64,000 nucleotides of DNA. Origin: Spiroplasma endosymbiont of Lasioglossum villosulum. Its GTDB lineage: Bacteria; Bacillota_I; Bacilli_A; Mycoplasmatales; VBWQ01. The notes under the pieces were generated by a model, which had not been told where the DNA came from, ran no database searches, and saw only the letters and a program-made list of their open reading frames with translations. The stretch spans positions 686,299-750,298 of the forward strand of contig NZ_OZ026539.1 in the NCBI RefSeq assembly GCF_964020195.1. The letters are read 5' to 3'. Shown here piece after piece: positions 31,563-42,553 of the stretch; the stretch's first letter is position 1; every line of letters starts with the position of its first letter. Both the position numbers and the translations under genes were made by a program.

Positions 31563-33732
31563 TTATTTTCTTTTTTTATTTTTAGTTTTAATTCCAATTT
31601 TATTTAATAACGTTAAAATTGAAGATCTATATAATCCTTGCTTTTGCAATAAAAGTGAAGTATAAATAATAGATTGTACTACCGTACCAATAATAATAGC
31701 TACTGCATATCATAAAATACCAATATAACTACCATCAATATTAGTAACACCACCAAATAAAGCAATAATAAAAGAACCTCAAGCCCCAACATGACCAAGT
31801 ACACCAAAACCAAATGCTAAAGCACCCGCAACAGCACTACCAATAACATTAGCAACTATTGTTCTTCATGTATCTCTCACTGCAAATGGAATAGCAGATT
31901 CAGAAATTCCCATAAACCCTAATAATCAGGCATTTCACCCTAATGATTGTTCTTGTTTTGTAAATAATTTACGACTAAATACTGTTGATGTTAATGCACA
32001 ACCCAATGGTGCAATCGGAATCGCTGCTGCTACTGGTCCCATTAATCGACCACCATCTTGTACCATTAATGATGTTGCAACAAGAACAGCTGTTTTATTA
32101 ATTGGACCACCCATATCAAATCCAACCATTGCTCCTAATAATAATCCAACTAAAAACCCTATATTTGGATGTAACCCCATTCAACTTAAACCATAATCCA
32201 ATGCACCCATTACATATCCAAACGGTACTGCTAAAAAGAAAGCGGTTGGAATTGCAATAATTGCTGTACAAAAAACAGGAATAATAATAATTGGCATAAT
32301 TGGTAATAATCATTTTGGCACTTTTCATGAATTTACAAATCTAACTAAATAACCAGCCATTAGTCCTCCATAAAGAGCACCAAATAATGTTCATGAAACA
32401 TTAGCATTACCCTGAAAAGGTTGACTTGCATCAATTTTAGAACTAGCAGTAAGATTAAACACTCCTCATCCAAATCACATTCCCGTACCAGGTGATACTA
32501 ATAAAAATGTAATAATCATTGCTGGAGCAATACCAGGACGTCCTGCGATTGAATAAGCAATATAAGCACCCATGATTGGTATCATCAATGTAAAGCCAAT
32601 ACCAGCAATGTTATTGATAATCATTAATACATGCATTAGTGTTGTACCACCAATTAATCCAGAATTAACTCCCGGTGGATTTGTTTTTAATCAAGCAAGT
32701 TGTTCTTCTCATGAATTTTTAAATTCAAATCCATTACCAAAAGTGCCTTTTGCGATACCACCAACAATAGCAAAAATTAAACCAGCAAAAACAACAAATG
32801 GTATCATATATGATACTCCACTTAATAAATGTTTTAAAATTGCTGGTTTACCTTTCGAAGCATTTAAAATGAAATCACCACTATTTCCATTGGTTTCACC
32901 GTATATTTTTGCTTTTGTTAAATTTTCTTTAATAGTTTGTTTAGCATCTTTAACTATTGGTTTTGTACCACAAGTATATGTTTTTACCAATAAAATGTTC
33001 TAAGTCAATTGCAACATCTGTTGCTAAAATAACGACATCCGCTTCTTTAATTTCTTGTTCTGTTAGTACATATTCTGGTCCTTTTTGACCTTGACATTCA
33101 ATATGTACTTGATAGCCTAGTTCTTTTCCTGCGGTTTCTAATAATTCTTTACACATGTAAGTATGAACTACTCCAGTTGTACAAGAAGAAACTCCAACAA
33201 TTTTTTTTGTTTCCTTATTTTTCATTGTTTTTATTTCTTTTTTAGTACAGTTTTTAACTGTTTCATCATTAATAAGTGATATTATTTCTTGTGAATTTGT
33301 TGCATTTTTTAATTTTTTACGAAAATCTTCATTTACAAGTTTGATTGCAAGTGTACTTAAAATATCTAAATGTAAATTTTCTGCTTGTGTTTCAGGAATT
33401 ATTAAAGCAATAATAAAAGTTGTTAATTGTCCATCTATTGCTTTTCAGTCAATACCATTATTATTACATAATATTAGAATTGCAGGTTTTTTAATTGATT
33501 TAATTCTAGCGTGTGGAATTGCAATTCCACCTTCAAAACCCGTTGATGATTCTTGCTCACGAGCAAGAAATGCTTTTAGTAATTCATCACGATTAGTAAT
33601 ATAACCTAATGAAAATGCCAAATCAGTAATTTTAGTTAGTGCTTCTATTTGAATTTTAATATTAGATTCAAAAATAATATGTGAGTTGTTTAATAAATCA
33701 TTAGTTATTTTCAATTTTACCTTCTTTTCCAA
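31563..33732 (-). pseudogene. fruA: Fructose-specific PTS EIIABC, frameshifted
   Basis: Imports and phosphorylates fructose (or a related sugar) using phosphate from ptsI. The order is IIA (GIAIPHAR with the phosphorylated His, about residue 70), IIB (VGVSSCTTGVVHTYMCKELL with the active-site Cys), and IIC with many membrane helices and the PFVVFAGLIFAIVGGIAKG and GFDMGGPINKTA segments. The TTG start at 33732 has AAGGAGA upstream; an in-frame stop just before it leaves no ATG option. The reading frame changes in a T5 run (32981-32985) at the IIB/IIC linker; deleting one A on the coding strand restores ...GKTYTCGTKP. This is either a real lesion, slippage, or a base-calling error. Confidence 0.85.
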
Positions 33733-34011
33733 TGATTATTTTATCTCCTTTTTTTAATAAAAACCAGAGATTTTTTCAGATAATTAAAATATATTTTTAA
33801 CTATTTATTCAATTAAATTTAATATTTATAAAATTAGATATATTACATACTTCAAAGTTTTTGCTGTTTTTTAAACAAAATATAATAAATAAAAATTATC
33901 AACATTAATCCCATATTTCCTTATAAATTAATATAAATAACTTATTTATAAAATCATGTAAAATTAATTTAGATAAAATTTAAGTATTTAAAGAAAGGGA
34001 AAATTAGAGAA
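33733..34011. other. Intergenic region between divergent fruA and mreB
   Basis: 279 bp, extremely AT-rich. It must contain both promoters; I see no clear operator. AAAGAAAGGG (33990-34000) is the mreB ribosome site. Confidence 0.4.
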
Positions 34012-35277
34012 ATGTTTAAAACAAGAAAAGAAAATTTAAATCAGAAAAATAACAAAATTAAATCAATAACTGATTATCAATGATTAGCTTTAGATATCGG
34101 AACCGAAAACTTTAAAGCTAGACATATTAATATAGGTCTTAGATATGATGCTCCAACCTATTTAGCTGAAGACTATGAAAAAAATAGAATTCTTTACGGT
34201 GAAGAGGCTAAGGCTTTAACTGACAAAACAAATGAAAACGTTATTATTAAACGTCCAGTTCGTGATGGTAATATTGCTGATCCAGATGCTTTACAACGTA
34301 TTCTTACTAAGATTTTTCAAGATTTTAGACTTGAAATTAAAGATTTAAAACAAAGTAAAAACAACTCTATAAAAAAAGATGAAAAATTAGATAAAAATCG
34401 TAACTTGATTGTGTTGATGGCAACACCAAGTGAAATTAATTCAGTACAAAAAGAAGCTTTAGAAAATATTGTATATCGTTTAGGAGCACTCCGTGGATTT
34501 GTACAAGAAGAAGTAAAAATGGCAGCCTTAGGTTCAGGGCAAGATATTTTTGGAAGTGCAATTATGTGCATTGATATTGGTGGTGGCAGTACTGATGTTG
34601 CTATTATTAGTAATAATTCAATATTATATTCATATACAACACATTGTGCTGGTGACTATTTAATACAAAAAGTTCAAGAATATATTATAAAAAAACATGC
34701 CTTAAAAGTTGGAATAAAAGAAGCTGAAGATGTTATTAAAAATATTGGTTCACTTATGAAATATCAAGATGAAAAACCATACACAATTTCGGGTTTTTCA
34801 TTACCTAGATTAAATTCTCAGCCAGGAGAAACAATGTCAATTTCTAAAACTATTGAAATTACACCAGAAGAAATTCGTGAAAATGTTATGCAAGTTCAAT
34901 TCAAAGAACATATTATTCCAGCCATTCGTAGAGTACTAAGAACTGCTGGTGACAAGGCTGCTGGAAGTATTAGTGATTTAAAGAAAAAAGGTAAGGGAAT
35001 CACAATTTGTGGTGGTGGAGCTTATATTAAAAAAGTTGATAAATTTATTGAAGAAGAATTAGCTAAAGAATATTATATTGAAGTTAAAACTGAAAAAGGT
35101 ACAAAACCAATGCGTCAAAAATATGAAGGAGATCTTTTTGAAGTGCGGACTGCTCCAAATCCTTTAGATAATGTTATTGATGGTTGTGTAAAATATCGTG
35201 ATACAATTTACAAACAATTAATAATTGAACAAAATCCTAGTCGTGAAATTCTAATAAAGGACGAAGATTTAGGATAA
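34012..35277 (+). CDS. mreB: MreB/Mbl-family actin paralogue (421 aa)
   Basis: Bacterial actin homologue; Spiroplasma carries several and uses them in the internal ribbon for helicity and swimming. Visible nucleotide-binding motifs: LALDIGTEN (phosphate 1), EEVKMAALGSG, CIDIGGGSTDVAII (phosphate 2) and TICGGGAYIKKVDKFI (adenosine). The protein is about 70 residues longer than the usual 340-350: an N-terminal extension of about 24 residues, a charged insertion around 106-126 (KQSKNNSIKKDEKLDKNRN), and another charged loop near 345-365. Which of the Spiroplasma MreB1-5 it is cannot be decided here. Monocistronic. Confidence 0.88.
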
Positions 35278-35309
35278 AAAACTATAAAAATTTTAAACTA
35301 ACTAGTATT

Positions 35310-36221
35310 TTAAATTATTAAAAATTTTTTAAACTTTGGTAATTTTTTTGAGTTATCAATTCCTGATTCAAAAGAAAAACATTCGTATTTCATAACATTA
35401 GATACATCTCAATTTGATATATTTTGATTAAAAGATATTGCATTTAAAAACATACCATTCATACTTTTTACTTTTGAAGTATCTCAAGTTGAAATATTTC
35501 CATTAAATAATAAAGCACTATCAAACATATAGCTCATACTTGTCACTTTTGAAGTATCTCAAGATGATAAATCTTGATTAAATAATGAAGTAAAAGTAAA
35601 CATATAGCTCATATCTATTACGTTTGATGTATTTCACTTTGAAAGATTTTGATTAAAAACTTTTGCATTATCAAACATACAATTCATATCTGTTACATTT
35701 GAAACATTTCAGTTTGATATATTTTGATTAAAAGATGCTGCATTTCAAAACATACCACCCATATCTGTTACATTAGATACATCTCAATTTGATATATTTT
35801 GATTAAAAGATATAGCACCATGAAACATTCAATTCATATTCGTAACATTTGAAGTATCTCAAGATGATAAATCTTGATTAAATGTTTCACAAAATATAAA
35901 CATAAATTGTAAAGATGTAATTTCTGATGGTAATTGATTAGGTACTTTTTCAATTGTTCTTGGCATATTAACAACTTGAATTTCTCCCTGATCATTTTTA
36001 TAAAAACCAATTTGAACAATTTCTTTACTATTTATATTTGATAAATCTCTTTCATTAGTTGTTATTTGTTTGCCATTTTTATCAATGTAAATTGTATCTT
36101 GTTGAGTTTTATTATTTAAAACATCATTTTTTTGTGAATTTGTGTTTAAAACAGTTACAGTTAAACTTCCTGCAACCGATGCAAGTGTTAAAACACTTAA
36201 TGCTGTCAATATTTTTTTCAT
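35310..36221 (-). CDS. Secreted DUF285 repeat protein (303 aa)
   Basis: An N-terminal signal sequence (KKILTALSVLTLASVAGSLT) lacks a lipobox cysteine. After about 100 residues come about seven repeats of the DUF285/BspA-like type (PF03382): FNQDLSSWDTSNVTNMNWMF and variants, about 25-30 residues each. Such proteins are surface repeats whose number varies between Mollicute strains. ATG 36221 is preferred over 36230 because AAGG lies 8 bp upstream. Downstream of the repeats the protein ends with an unrelated basic tail (KKLPKFKKFLII). Confidence 0.85.
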
Positions 36222-36340
36222 TTTTTTCATCCTTCTATTTTATTTTAACTTTATTTAAGAAGTCAATTTTACTTTACTACTTTTTGAAGGTAAATTCACA
36301 AAAATTATATTTTTTGACTAAAAATTTTTATTTTTTAAAG

Positions 36341-37003
36341 TTAAAACTTTTTTGCTGCTTCTTTAATATACTGTTCAAATTTATCCATCGTTTTTTCTGG
36401 TCCTAATGCTGGTAAACCTCCACCTTTTGCTAATATTTTAGAACCAATAAGTAAATTAGCATCATTTTGATGAAGTTCTTGAACCTTAGTACCACAAATA
36501 AGAATTGGTTCTACTACTTTAGCACCTACAAATTCTCATGTTCCTTTTAAATAAGTTGCATGATTACCTCATAAATATCAGCCATATGGTGCTCCTTGTG
36601 TCGCCAAAATTTGAACTTTTAAATGTGGTAATAATCCTCTAGCTTCACCTTGTTTGGTATATTTATAATCAAAAGTTTTACCAGCAACTAAGATGTGATC
36701 TAAATAATTTTTTGTCATGCTAGTAACATTAAAATTTGTCATTGGTGTTGTATATATAACTTTATTAACATTTTTTAGTTGATTAATATAATAATCAGAA
36801 TCTTTTTCATTAAAATATGAAGTAAAGTTTTTTTGCGTAATAGTAATACTTGCCATTGGTATTTGATTTAAATCTAATTCAATTATTGAATCTTCTGGAT
36901 GAAATTCACGATAATATTTAACAAAACGAGATACTAAACTTTCAGAATAAGATAGTTCTTTTTTAATCATAGAAGAACGAATTACTAATACTTTATTTGC
37001 CAT
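36341..37003 (-). CDS. acpD: FMN-dependent NADH-azoreductase-like flavodoxin-fold protein (220 aa)
   Basis: A NAD(P)H:quinone/azo oxidoreductase of the AzoR/AcpD family. Seen: KVLVIRSSMIKKELSYSESL (FMN phosphate loop), IYTTPMTNFNVTSMTKNYLD (typical P-M-x-N-F motif), and ILATQGAPYGWYLWGNHATY. The length matches the family's about 200-220. A GCAAAAATAATG-type leader has a weak GGAGGC ribosome site. Role in redox balance is general knowledge; the substrate is unknown. Confidence 0.82.
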
Positions 37004-37340
37004 TATTTTTGCCTCCGAAATATCTAAAATAACTTTGTAATTTGATTTTATCAGTTTTTATTTATTATTTTTTAAAAAATATTAAAAAATAATAAATAAA
37101 AATATAGTTTTATAAAAAAATGAAATATTTATTATAATTTTATCAATTTCTATAAAGTGTTATTATTAAAGTGTGTAAAACTTTTAAAAAAGTTTATAGA
37201 AAAATTTTAAATTAAATAGATATTAAATCTAAAAAATAGATATAAGTTAGTTATTATAGAGATTTTAGTACTTGTACACAAATTATAATTATTAAGAAAT
37301 TTGAGATCAGACTATCAAAAAAATGGAAAGAGGTAAAAAT
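37004..37340. other. AT-rich intergenic region
   Basis: About 340 bp between divergent genes, without a credible frame. It contains TATAAT-like boxes and the ribosome site GAAAGAGG at 37325-37332; nothing else is recognised. Confidence 0.4.
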
Positions 37341-38093
37341 ATGAATGAAAGAAAACAAAAATTACTTGAATTGATGAATAGAAATTTAAAAATTAGTACT
37401 TTAATTAATTACAGATTTAAAATTTCTGAAATAACTAATGCAATTGCAAGTATCAATAATGATTTATATAAACAACAAAAATATTTTTTAGAATTAGAAA
37501 ATAATAGAAAATATAGAAATAAAATTCAAAGAAAATTCAATAAAAACAAAAAGATAAAAAAGAAATTAAATAAAATTTTAAACAAATATTTAGCACAAAT
37601 AAAAAAATTTAGTTTTTTTATTAATAAATATAAAAAAGAACCTCAACAATTATTTGAAATATTAAGTGAATTAAATTTATTTGTAGGTGAATTAATAAAT
37701 CAAGAAAACATAACAGATGAAGAATTACAATATTTATTTACAATATCTCATCAATTTTCAGAACAATTAAAAAATGAAAAACGATTAGATTTATCATTAC
37801 CAAATAAAAATCAAATATGAAAATTAACAACAAAAATTAACACATCTTTAATTAATAAAAAACATTATACTAATACATTAGAAACACACACTAAAGACAG
37901 TTTATTTATTGAAATAAAAATATCAAAACCTAGTAGCAGTTTTATATATACAAATAATTTTAATGATATACAAACATATTTATTAACCCAACAAATACAA
38001 CAAAATAATTTTTTAAATAATAATGATAAAAGTAAATATAGAAACAAAACTGATGAAAATGAAAAAAAATCACAAATCATAAGATTTAGATAA
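37341..38093 (+). CDS. Hypothetical coiled-coil protein (250 aa)
   Basis: Asn/Lys-rich, mostly helical (ISEITNAIASINNDLYKQQK, then a strongly basic KKIKKKLNKILNKYL). A TGA tryptophan near residue 160 leads into a 90-residue polar tail. ATG 37341 has AAAGAGG at good distance; the upstream in-frame ATG at 37323 lacks one. No family is recognised. Confidence 0.65.
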
Positions 38094-38141
38094 TTATTAT
38101 ATGTCAAAAAATCATTTTAAATAAATTATTTTTTTAATTAT

Positions 38142-38171
38142 TTTACTAAATTTAAAAATATTGCGTATAAT
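38142..38171 (+). promoter_or_regulatory. Probable sigma-70 promoter of typA
   Basis: TTTACT (38142-38147) and TATAAT (38166-38171) with 18-bp spacing, 40 bp upstream of the typA start. Confidence 0.5.
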
Positions 38172-38211
38172 TTATATAATGTCAAAATTTAAGAATAACG
38201 GAGAATGAATA

Positions 38212-40056
38212 ATGTCTGAACAAGAAAAAGTTTCTGCTGAACAAAAAATTATTAATATTGCAGTGATAGCACACGTCGATGTTGGAAAGTCAACATTAGT
38301 TGATGCTTTATTAAAGCAATCAAATATTTTTCATCAAAACCAAGTTATTGTTGAACAAATAATGGATAGTAATGATCAAGAACGTCAACGAGGAATTACT
38401 ATTTATTCTAAAAATTGTTCAATCATGCATGGTAATACAAAAATTAATATTATTGATACACCTGGTCATGCTGACTTTTCCTCTGAAGTTGAAAGAATTA
38501 TGAAAACAGTAGACTGTGTTATTTTACTAGTTGATAGTGTTGAAGGACCAATGCCACAAACTCGTTTTGTATTGCAAAAAGCACTAGAACATAATTTAAA
38601 TCCAATTTTAATGATTAACAAAATTGATAAAAAGGACCAAAGAATTGAAGAAGTAAAAGATGAAGTATTAGAACTTTTTATGGAATTAAATGCTAATGAT
38701 GAACAGTTAGACTTTCCAACACTTTATGGAATTACTAAACAAGGTATTGCCCAATATGAATTGAATCAACCAAGCGAAAATTTAGAACCATTATTTGAAA
38801 CAATTATTAAACATGCTAAAATTTCTAAATTAGTAAAATATAATGAGCCTTTACAAATGCAAATTAGTTCATTAGATTATGATAGTTTTATTGGCAGAAT
38901 TGGAATTGGTAGATTATTTCAAGGTACTATTTCTGAAGGACAAGAAATAATTGTTGTTGATGATTATGATTTAAAAAGAAAAGCAAAATTAAAATATTTA
39001 TTTGTTTATCAAGGATTAAAACGAGTAGCTGTTAAAAACGCTGTTGCTGGTGATATTGTTTGCATAGCGGGTATTGAAAATATAACAATTGGTAATACTA
39101 TTTGTGATAAAGATAATGTTGTGCCAATGGAACCAATTACAATACAGGCTCCAACAATGTCAATGAATTTCCTTGTCAATAATTCACCATTTTCTGGAAC
39201 TGAAGGTAAACTAGTAACTAGTAATAAAATTAAAGAACGTTTAACAAGAGAATTAGAAACTAATGTTGGTTTAAAAATAGAACAATTATCCGGAAGTAAT
39301 GCTGATGGTTTTAAAGTTTTTGGTCGTGGTGAATTACATTTATCTGTTTTAATTGAAAATATGCGTCGCGAAGGCTTTGAATTAGGTATTTCTAAACCGG
39401 AAGTAGTATTTAAAAAAGATGAAAAAGGACACACCACTGAACCAGTCGAAGAAATTATTTTAAATCATCCTACTGAATATAGTAGTACTGTTATTAATAA
39501 TTTAAATCTAAGAAAAGGTATTATGACTAATATGGATTCTGATAATGTTCGTGATAAAATTATTTTTCATATTCCAACAAGAGGATTAATTGGATTTGGT
39601 CGTCAATACGTTAATATTACTCGTGGAACGGGTGTTATGGTTCGTAGTTTCCTTACATATGAACCATTAAAAGGCGAAATTAATAATAATAGAAATGGCG
39701 TTCTAGTAAGTATGATTACAGGGACAACATTACCTTATGCTTTAAATTCTTTAGAAGAACGTGGTACTTTATTTGTTAAACCGCAAACTAAAGTGTATGA
39801 AGGAATGATTATTGGTTTAAGTAATCGTGATAAAGATTTAGATGTTAATCCTTGCAAAGCAAAACAATTAACAAATACTAGAAGTTCAGGTAATGATGAA
39901 GCTGTTAGATTAACACCACCAACTATTTTTAGTTTAGAAGAATCTTTAGAATTTATTGCTAGCGATGAATTAGTTGAAGTAACACCACAAAATATTCGTA
40001 TGCGTAAAAAATTCTTGACTGAAAATGAACGTAAACAAAATAGAAATTGTAAGTAA
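38212..40056 (+). CDS. typA: Translational GTPase TypA/BipA (614 aa)
   Basis: Ribosome-binding GTPase that acts in 50S assembly and stress adaptation. G-motifs in order: AHVDVGKST (G1, residues about 20-28, with Val where His is usual), RGITI (G2), DTPGHADF (G3), NKID (G4). These are followed by the EF-G-like domains, the GRGELHLSVLIENMRREGFE segment and the characteristic C-terminal domain. The length is as expected. AACGGAG precedes the ATG. Confidence 0.96.
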   Translation: MSEQEKVSAEQKIINIAVIAHVDVGKSTLVDALLKQSNIFHQNQVIVEQIMDSNDQERQRGITIYSKNCSIMHGNTKINIIDTPGHADFSSEVERIMKTVDCVILLVDSVEGPMPQTRFVLQKALEHNLNPILMINKIDKKDQRIEEVKDEVLELFMELNANDEQLDFPTLYGITKQGIAQYELNQPSENLEPLFETIIKHAKISKLVKYNEPLQMQISSLDYDSFIGRIGIGRLFQGTISEGQEIIVVDDYDLKRKAKLKYLFVYQGLKRVAVKNAVAGDIVCIAGIENITIGNTICDKDNVVPMEPITIQAPTMSMNFLVNNSPFSGTEGKLVTSNKIKERLTRELETNVGLKIEQLSGSNADGFKVFGRGELHLSVLIENMRREGFELGISKPEVVFKKDEKGHTTEPVEEIILNHPTEYSSTVINNLNLRKGIMTNMDSDNVRDKIIFHIPTRGLIGFGRQYVNITRGTGVMVRSFLTYEPLKGEINNNRNGVLVSMITGTTLPYALNSLEERGTLFVKPQTKVYEGMIIGLSNRDKDLDVNPCKAKQLTNTRSSGNDEAVRLTPPTIFSLEESLEFIASDELVEVTPQNIRMRKKFLTENERKQNRNCK

Positions 40057-40070
40057 TACTTACGATTTTT
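40049..40070 (+). terminator. Terminator overlapping the typA stop
   Basis: GTAAGTA and TACTTAC (40049-40063) form a perfect stem across the stop codon, followed by GATTTTTTG. Confidence 0.6.
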
Positions 40071-40073
40071 TGT

Positions 40074-40505
40074 TTAAAGATTAAAAGGATTATAATTTAC
40101 ACAGTTAACTGTAGATACTCAATATTCTGATTCAATATCAATAATATCATTTAAAGACAGAATTTTTTGATTTTCTTGCAATATATCTTCTATCTGTATT
40201 GTTTCATAATTAGCAAAGTTATTAACTTCATTAATCATTAATTGAATTTGCTTATCAAGCAGTTCTTTATTTTTTTTCTTTTCAATATATTTTTTTCTGC
40301 GTCTTTTTTCTCCTTCTCTTTTTTTTCTAATAAATTCAGGATTTGATTTATTTTTTACTAAATATTGTTTTTGTCTTTCTGCATGTTTTTGTTTTTTAGT
40401 TTTAATGTTTTCAAATGAAATTTCTACAAAAATAGCGGGAGAAGGCACAAAAATAGATTCATCTTTTGTTTTTTCGTTATTGTTATTCTCTAACATTATA
40501 TCCAT
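40074..40505 (-). CDS. Basic hypothetical protein (143 aa)
   Basis: Very basic central helix (ERQKQYLVKNKSNPEFIRKK, then EKRRRKKYIEKKKNKE) followed by an acidic C-terminal segment; looks like a nucleic-acid-binding protein. Extension through TGA at 40119 adds 15 residues. Its leader carries a perfect AAACTTA-TAT-TAAGTTT palindrome (40541-40557). No family is recognised. Confidence 0.6.
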
Positions 40506-40540
40506 ATTTTATATTTCCTTTTTAAAATAAATAGTGTATT

Positions 40541-40557
40541 AAACTTATATTAAGTTT
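40541..40557. promoter_or_regulatory. Operator-like palindrome
   Basis: AAACTTATATTAAGTTT, 7-bp perfect arms with a 3-bp spacer, 36 bp upstream of the start at 40505; the same arms and spacing recur at 41068-41084. Confidence 0.45.
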
Positions 40558-40591
40558 ATGTTTTTGATTTTAGCATCTTTTTTAATTTAGA

Positions 40592-40620
40592 AAAATAGTT
40601 ACCATTTTGGTAACTATTTT
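40592..40620 (-). terminator. Terminator at the end of the 126-aa gene
   Basis: AAAATAGTTACC / GGTAACTATTTT, perfect 12-bp stem touching the stop codon, followed by TTTTTC on the minus strand. Confidence 0.75.
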
Positions 40621-41000
40621 TATTTTGCTATAAATTTATTATTAATTTTAGTTTTATGTTGGATTGATAAACTTATTTTATTTATTTCATCAATAAAATT
40701 ATTATCTTTTTCTATATCTCAACCATTTTTTTGATCAATTTCTTTTGTTATTTTTTCCAATTCTATTTTGATTTCTTTTAAACTAGTTTTATTAATATTA
40801 TTATTTAATCTTTTTTCAATATTTTGAATTTTTATATGAATTTCATAATATCAAGTGGTATCTACAACATTGCAAAGTGGCTCTTGTATTCAAGCATGGT
40901 ACATTTTTCTTTCTTCAAATCCTTCTGGAAGTTTTATTTCTTCTTTAATTTCAGCAATAAATTTATATATACTTTTTATTTTTTTAACTTTACTATACAT
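40620..41000 (-). CDS. Hypothetical protein (126 aa)
   Basis: Helical and charged, with two tryptophans encoded by TGA in the middle (HAWIQEPLCNVVDTTWYYEI). It begins MYSKVKKIKSIYKFIAEIKE behind GAAAGGAAG. The leader combines a palindrome (41068-41084) and a hairpin plus T run. No family is recognised. Confidence 0.6.
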
Positions 41001-41024
41001 ATCTTTTTATCTTCCTTTCAAAAA

Positions 41025-41084
41025 AATAAAAAACCCATATACTTTAAAAATTAAAATAATGAGTTGAAAACTTAAATTAAGTTT
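41025..41084 (-). promoter_or_regulatory. Leader with attenuator-like hairpin and palindrome
   Basis: In gene direction: palindrome AAACTTA-AAT-TAAGTTT, then a CTCATTATTTTAA../..TTTAAAGTATATGGG hairpin followed by TTTTTTATTTTTTTG and the ribosome site. The order matches the leader at 30988-31036. Confidence 0.4.
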
Positions 41085-41163
41085 AAAAAATTATATCATA
41101 ATATCTAGAATATTTGGTGTTAAATTTTTATACATATTTTTAAAATATAAAAAAATAGTTATA

Positions 41164-41201
41164 GATAAATAAAACTACTCAATTGAGTAGTTTTATTTAT
41201 C
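41164..41201. terminator. Perfect 38-bp palindrome terminator
   Basis: The sequence 41164-41201 equals its own complement; the GATAAATAAAACTACTCAA arm ends in T-rich sequence. It overlaps the stop of the 171-aa gene. Confidence 0.75.
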
Positions 41202-41708
41202 TTCTTCAATTTTTACTGTCATTTCTTGATCATCAAAAACAAATTTAACTTTTTTATCATCTTTTTTATTAACAGCATCACTGGGTTTATCATTTTTTTT
41301 AGTTTCAAATAAAGGTTTTGGTTTTTTCTTTAATTCTTTTTCATTTTTTAAATAATATTTTTGAACTATATCAAAAAGTTCATTATTTAAACTACCATCT
41401 TTATATCTCTTTTTAAATTTATAAAAATACTTATAACGCTTATCTAAAATTATTGATTTAATTTCATTAAAGAGTATAAAAGCATTTCTACTTGAAAATT
41501 TATAATTATTTTTACCTATTTTTACTAAATTATCACTTATAATATTATTTATTTTAAACTTAAATCTTTTTCTTTTAAAAAGAAAAATAACTAAAATAAA
41601 AATAAAAGTTAGCATTAATAATAATATTGATAATCCTATGATTATTCAGTCCTTTATTGAAAAATCTGATCAATTAACTAAAAACATTATATTTAAATTA
41701 TTTTGCAT
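41193..41708 (-). CDS. Hypothetical single-span membrane protein (171 aa)
   Basis: One strong membrane helix at about residues 20-43 (DWIIIGLSILLLMLTFIFIL) is followed by a very basic cytoplasmic domain and an acidic end (VFDDQEMTVKIEEDK). The first 31 codons are reached only with TGA as Trp. No family is recognised. It follows the frameshifted gene 41778-42271 and may share its transcript. Confidence 0.6.
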
Positions 41709-41777
41709 ATAAATAACCCCCTAAATTTTCTTAATATATAAATTTGCGTCATTTTATAAACAAGTTCTTCTTATTTT

Positions 41778-42271
41778 TTATTTTGGATAAATTACATTTA
41801 AAATTACACTTCCAATAACTAAAGGGTCATCATAAGTCATTTCAACTGTTAAAGTAGTTGGTTTAATGTTCATATTATTATATTTTAAATTACCTAAAAT
41901 AATTTTTTCTTTTATTAAATTTGATTGTGGATTACTTTCAATTAGTCTCTCTTTAATAACCTCCTTTATAGTTTCTGGACTTGTCATTTTCAATTTGTCT
42001 TCAGGTTTTAATTGCAGATTTGTTTTGTTTTTGAAAATTACTGCTAAAGTTTGTTTATTATCACTAATTGATGATTGTTTAGAGATCGAACTATTTGATT
42101 TTTTTTATTTTTTTCTTCCTCTTCTTTTTCTTTTTCTCCTTCTGTTTCAGCAATAGCTGTCATACCACCAGCAATGGTGGCTCCAATTAAAGCTGCAGAG
42201 CCGATAAGACCAGCAATAATTTTTGTTGATTTCTTCTTCTTTTTCTTTTCTTCTTCATCTTCTTCTGACAT
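41778..42271 (-). pseudogene. Glycine-zipper membrane protein, frameshifted (about 164 aa if repaired)
   Basis: It begins with an acidic/basic block (SEEDEEEKKKKKKSTK), a Gly/Ala membrane segment (IIAGLIGSAALIGATIAGGM) and a Glu/Lys linker. The frame is then lost within adjoining T8/T7 runs (42099-42114; poly-A on the coding strand). The other frame continues without stop as KSNSSISKQSSISDNKQTLA to a folded-looking C-terminal domain ending VIGSVILNVIYPK. One added A would join them. No family is recognised. Confidence 0.55.
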
Positions 42272-42553
42272 AAATTACAAACCTCTTTTCTAAGCCCTTA
42301 ATTTTTTTCTAAGTTAATTTTACATGATTAAAAATAATCTATTGACATTTTACTTTTATTAGAGTAGAAATTTAAATAAACAATTAGTTGTATAAATTAC
42401 TGATGTATTTTTTTATTTTTTGAAAATTAATAATCTTAAACATTAAAATAGTAATTATTATTACTTTTAATAAAGTTTTTTATCTTATTTTTTAAAGAAC
42501 TTAGTAAAAATAAGATAAAATATTAATATTGCATTAAAGAAAAAGGTGAACGC

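Noticed and set aside
32572-33003. Plus-strand 143-codon frame over fruA
   Set aside because: Opposite-strand shadow of the PTS membrane domain, without a ribosome site.
39009-39437. Minus-strand frame inside typA
   Set aside because: Shadow of a strongly conserved gene.
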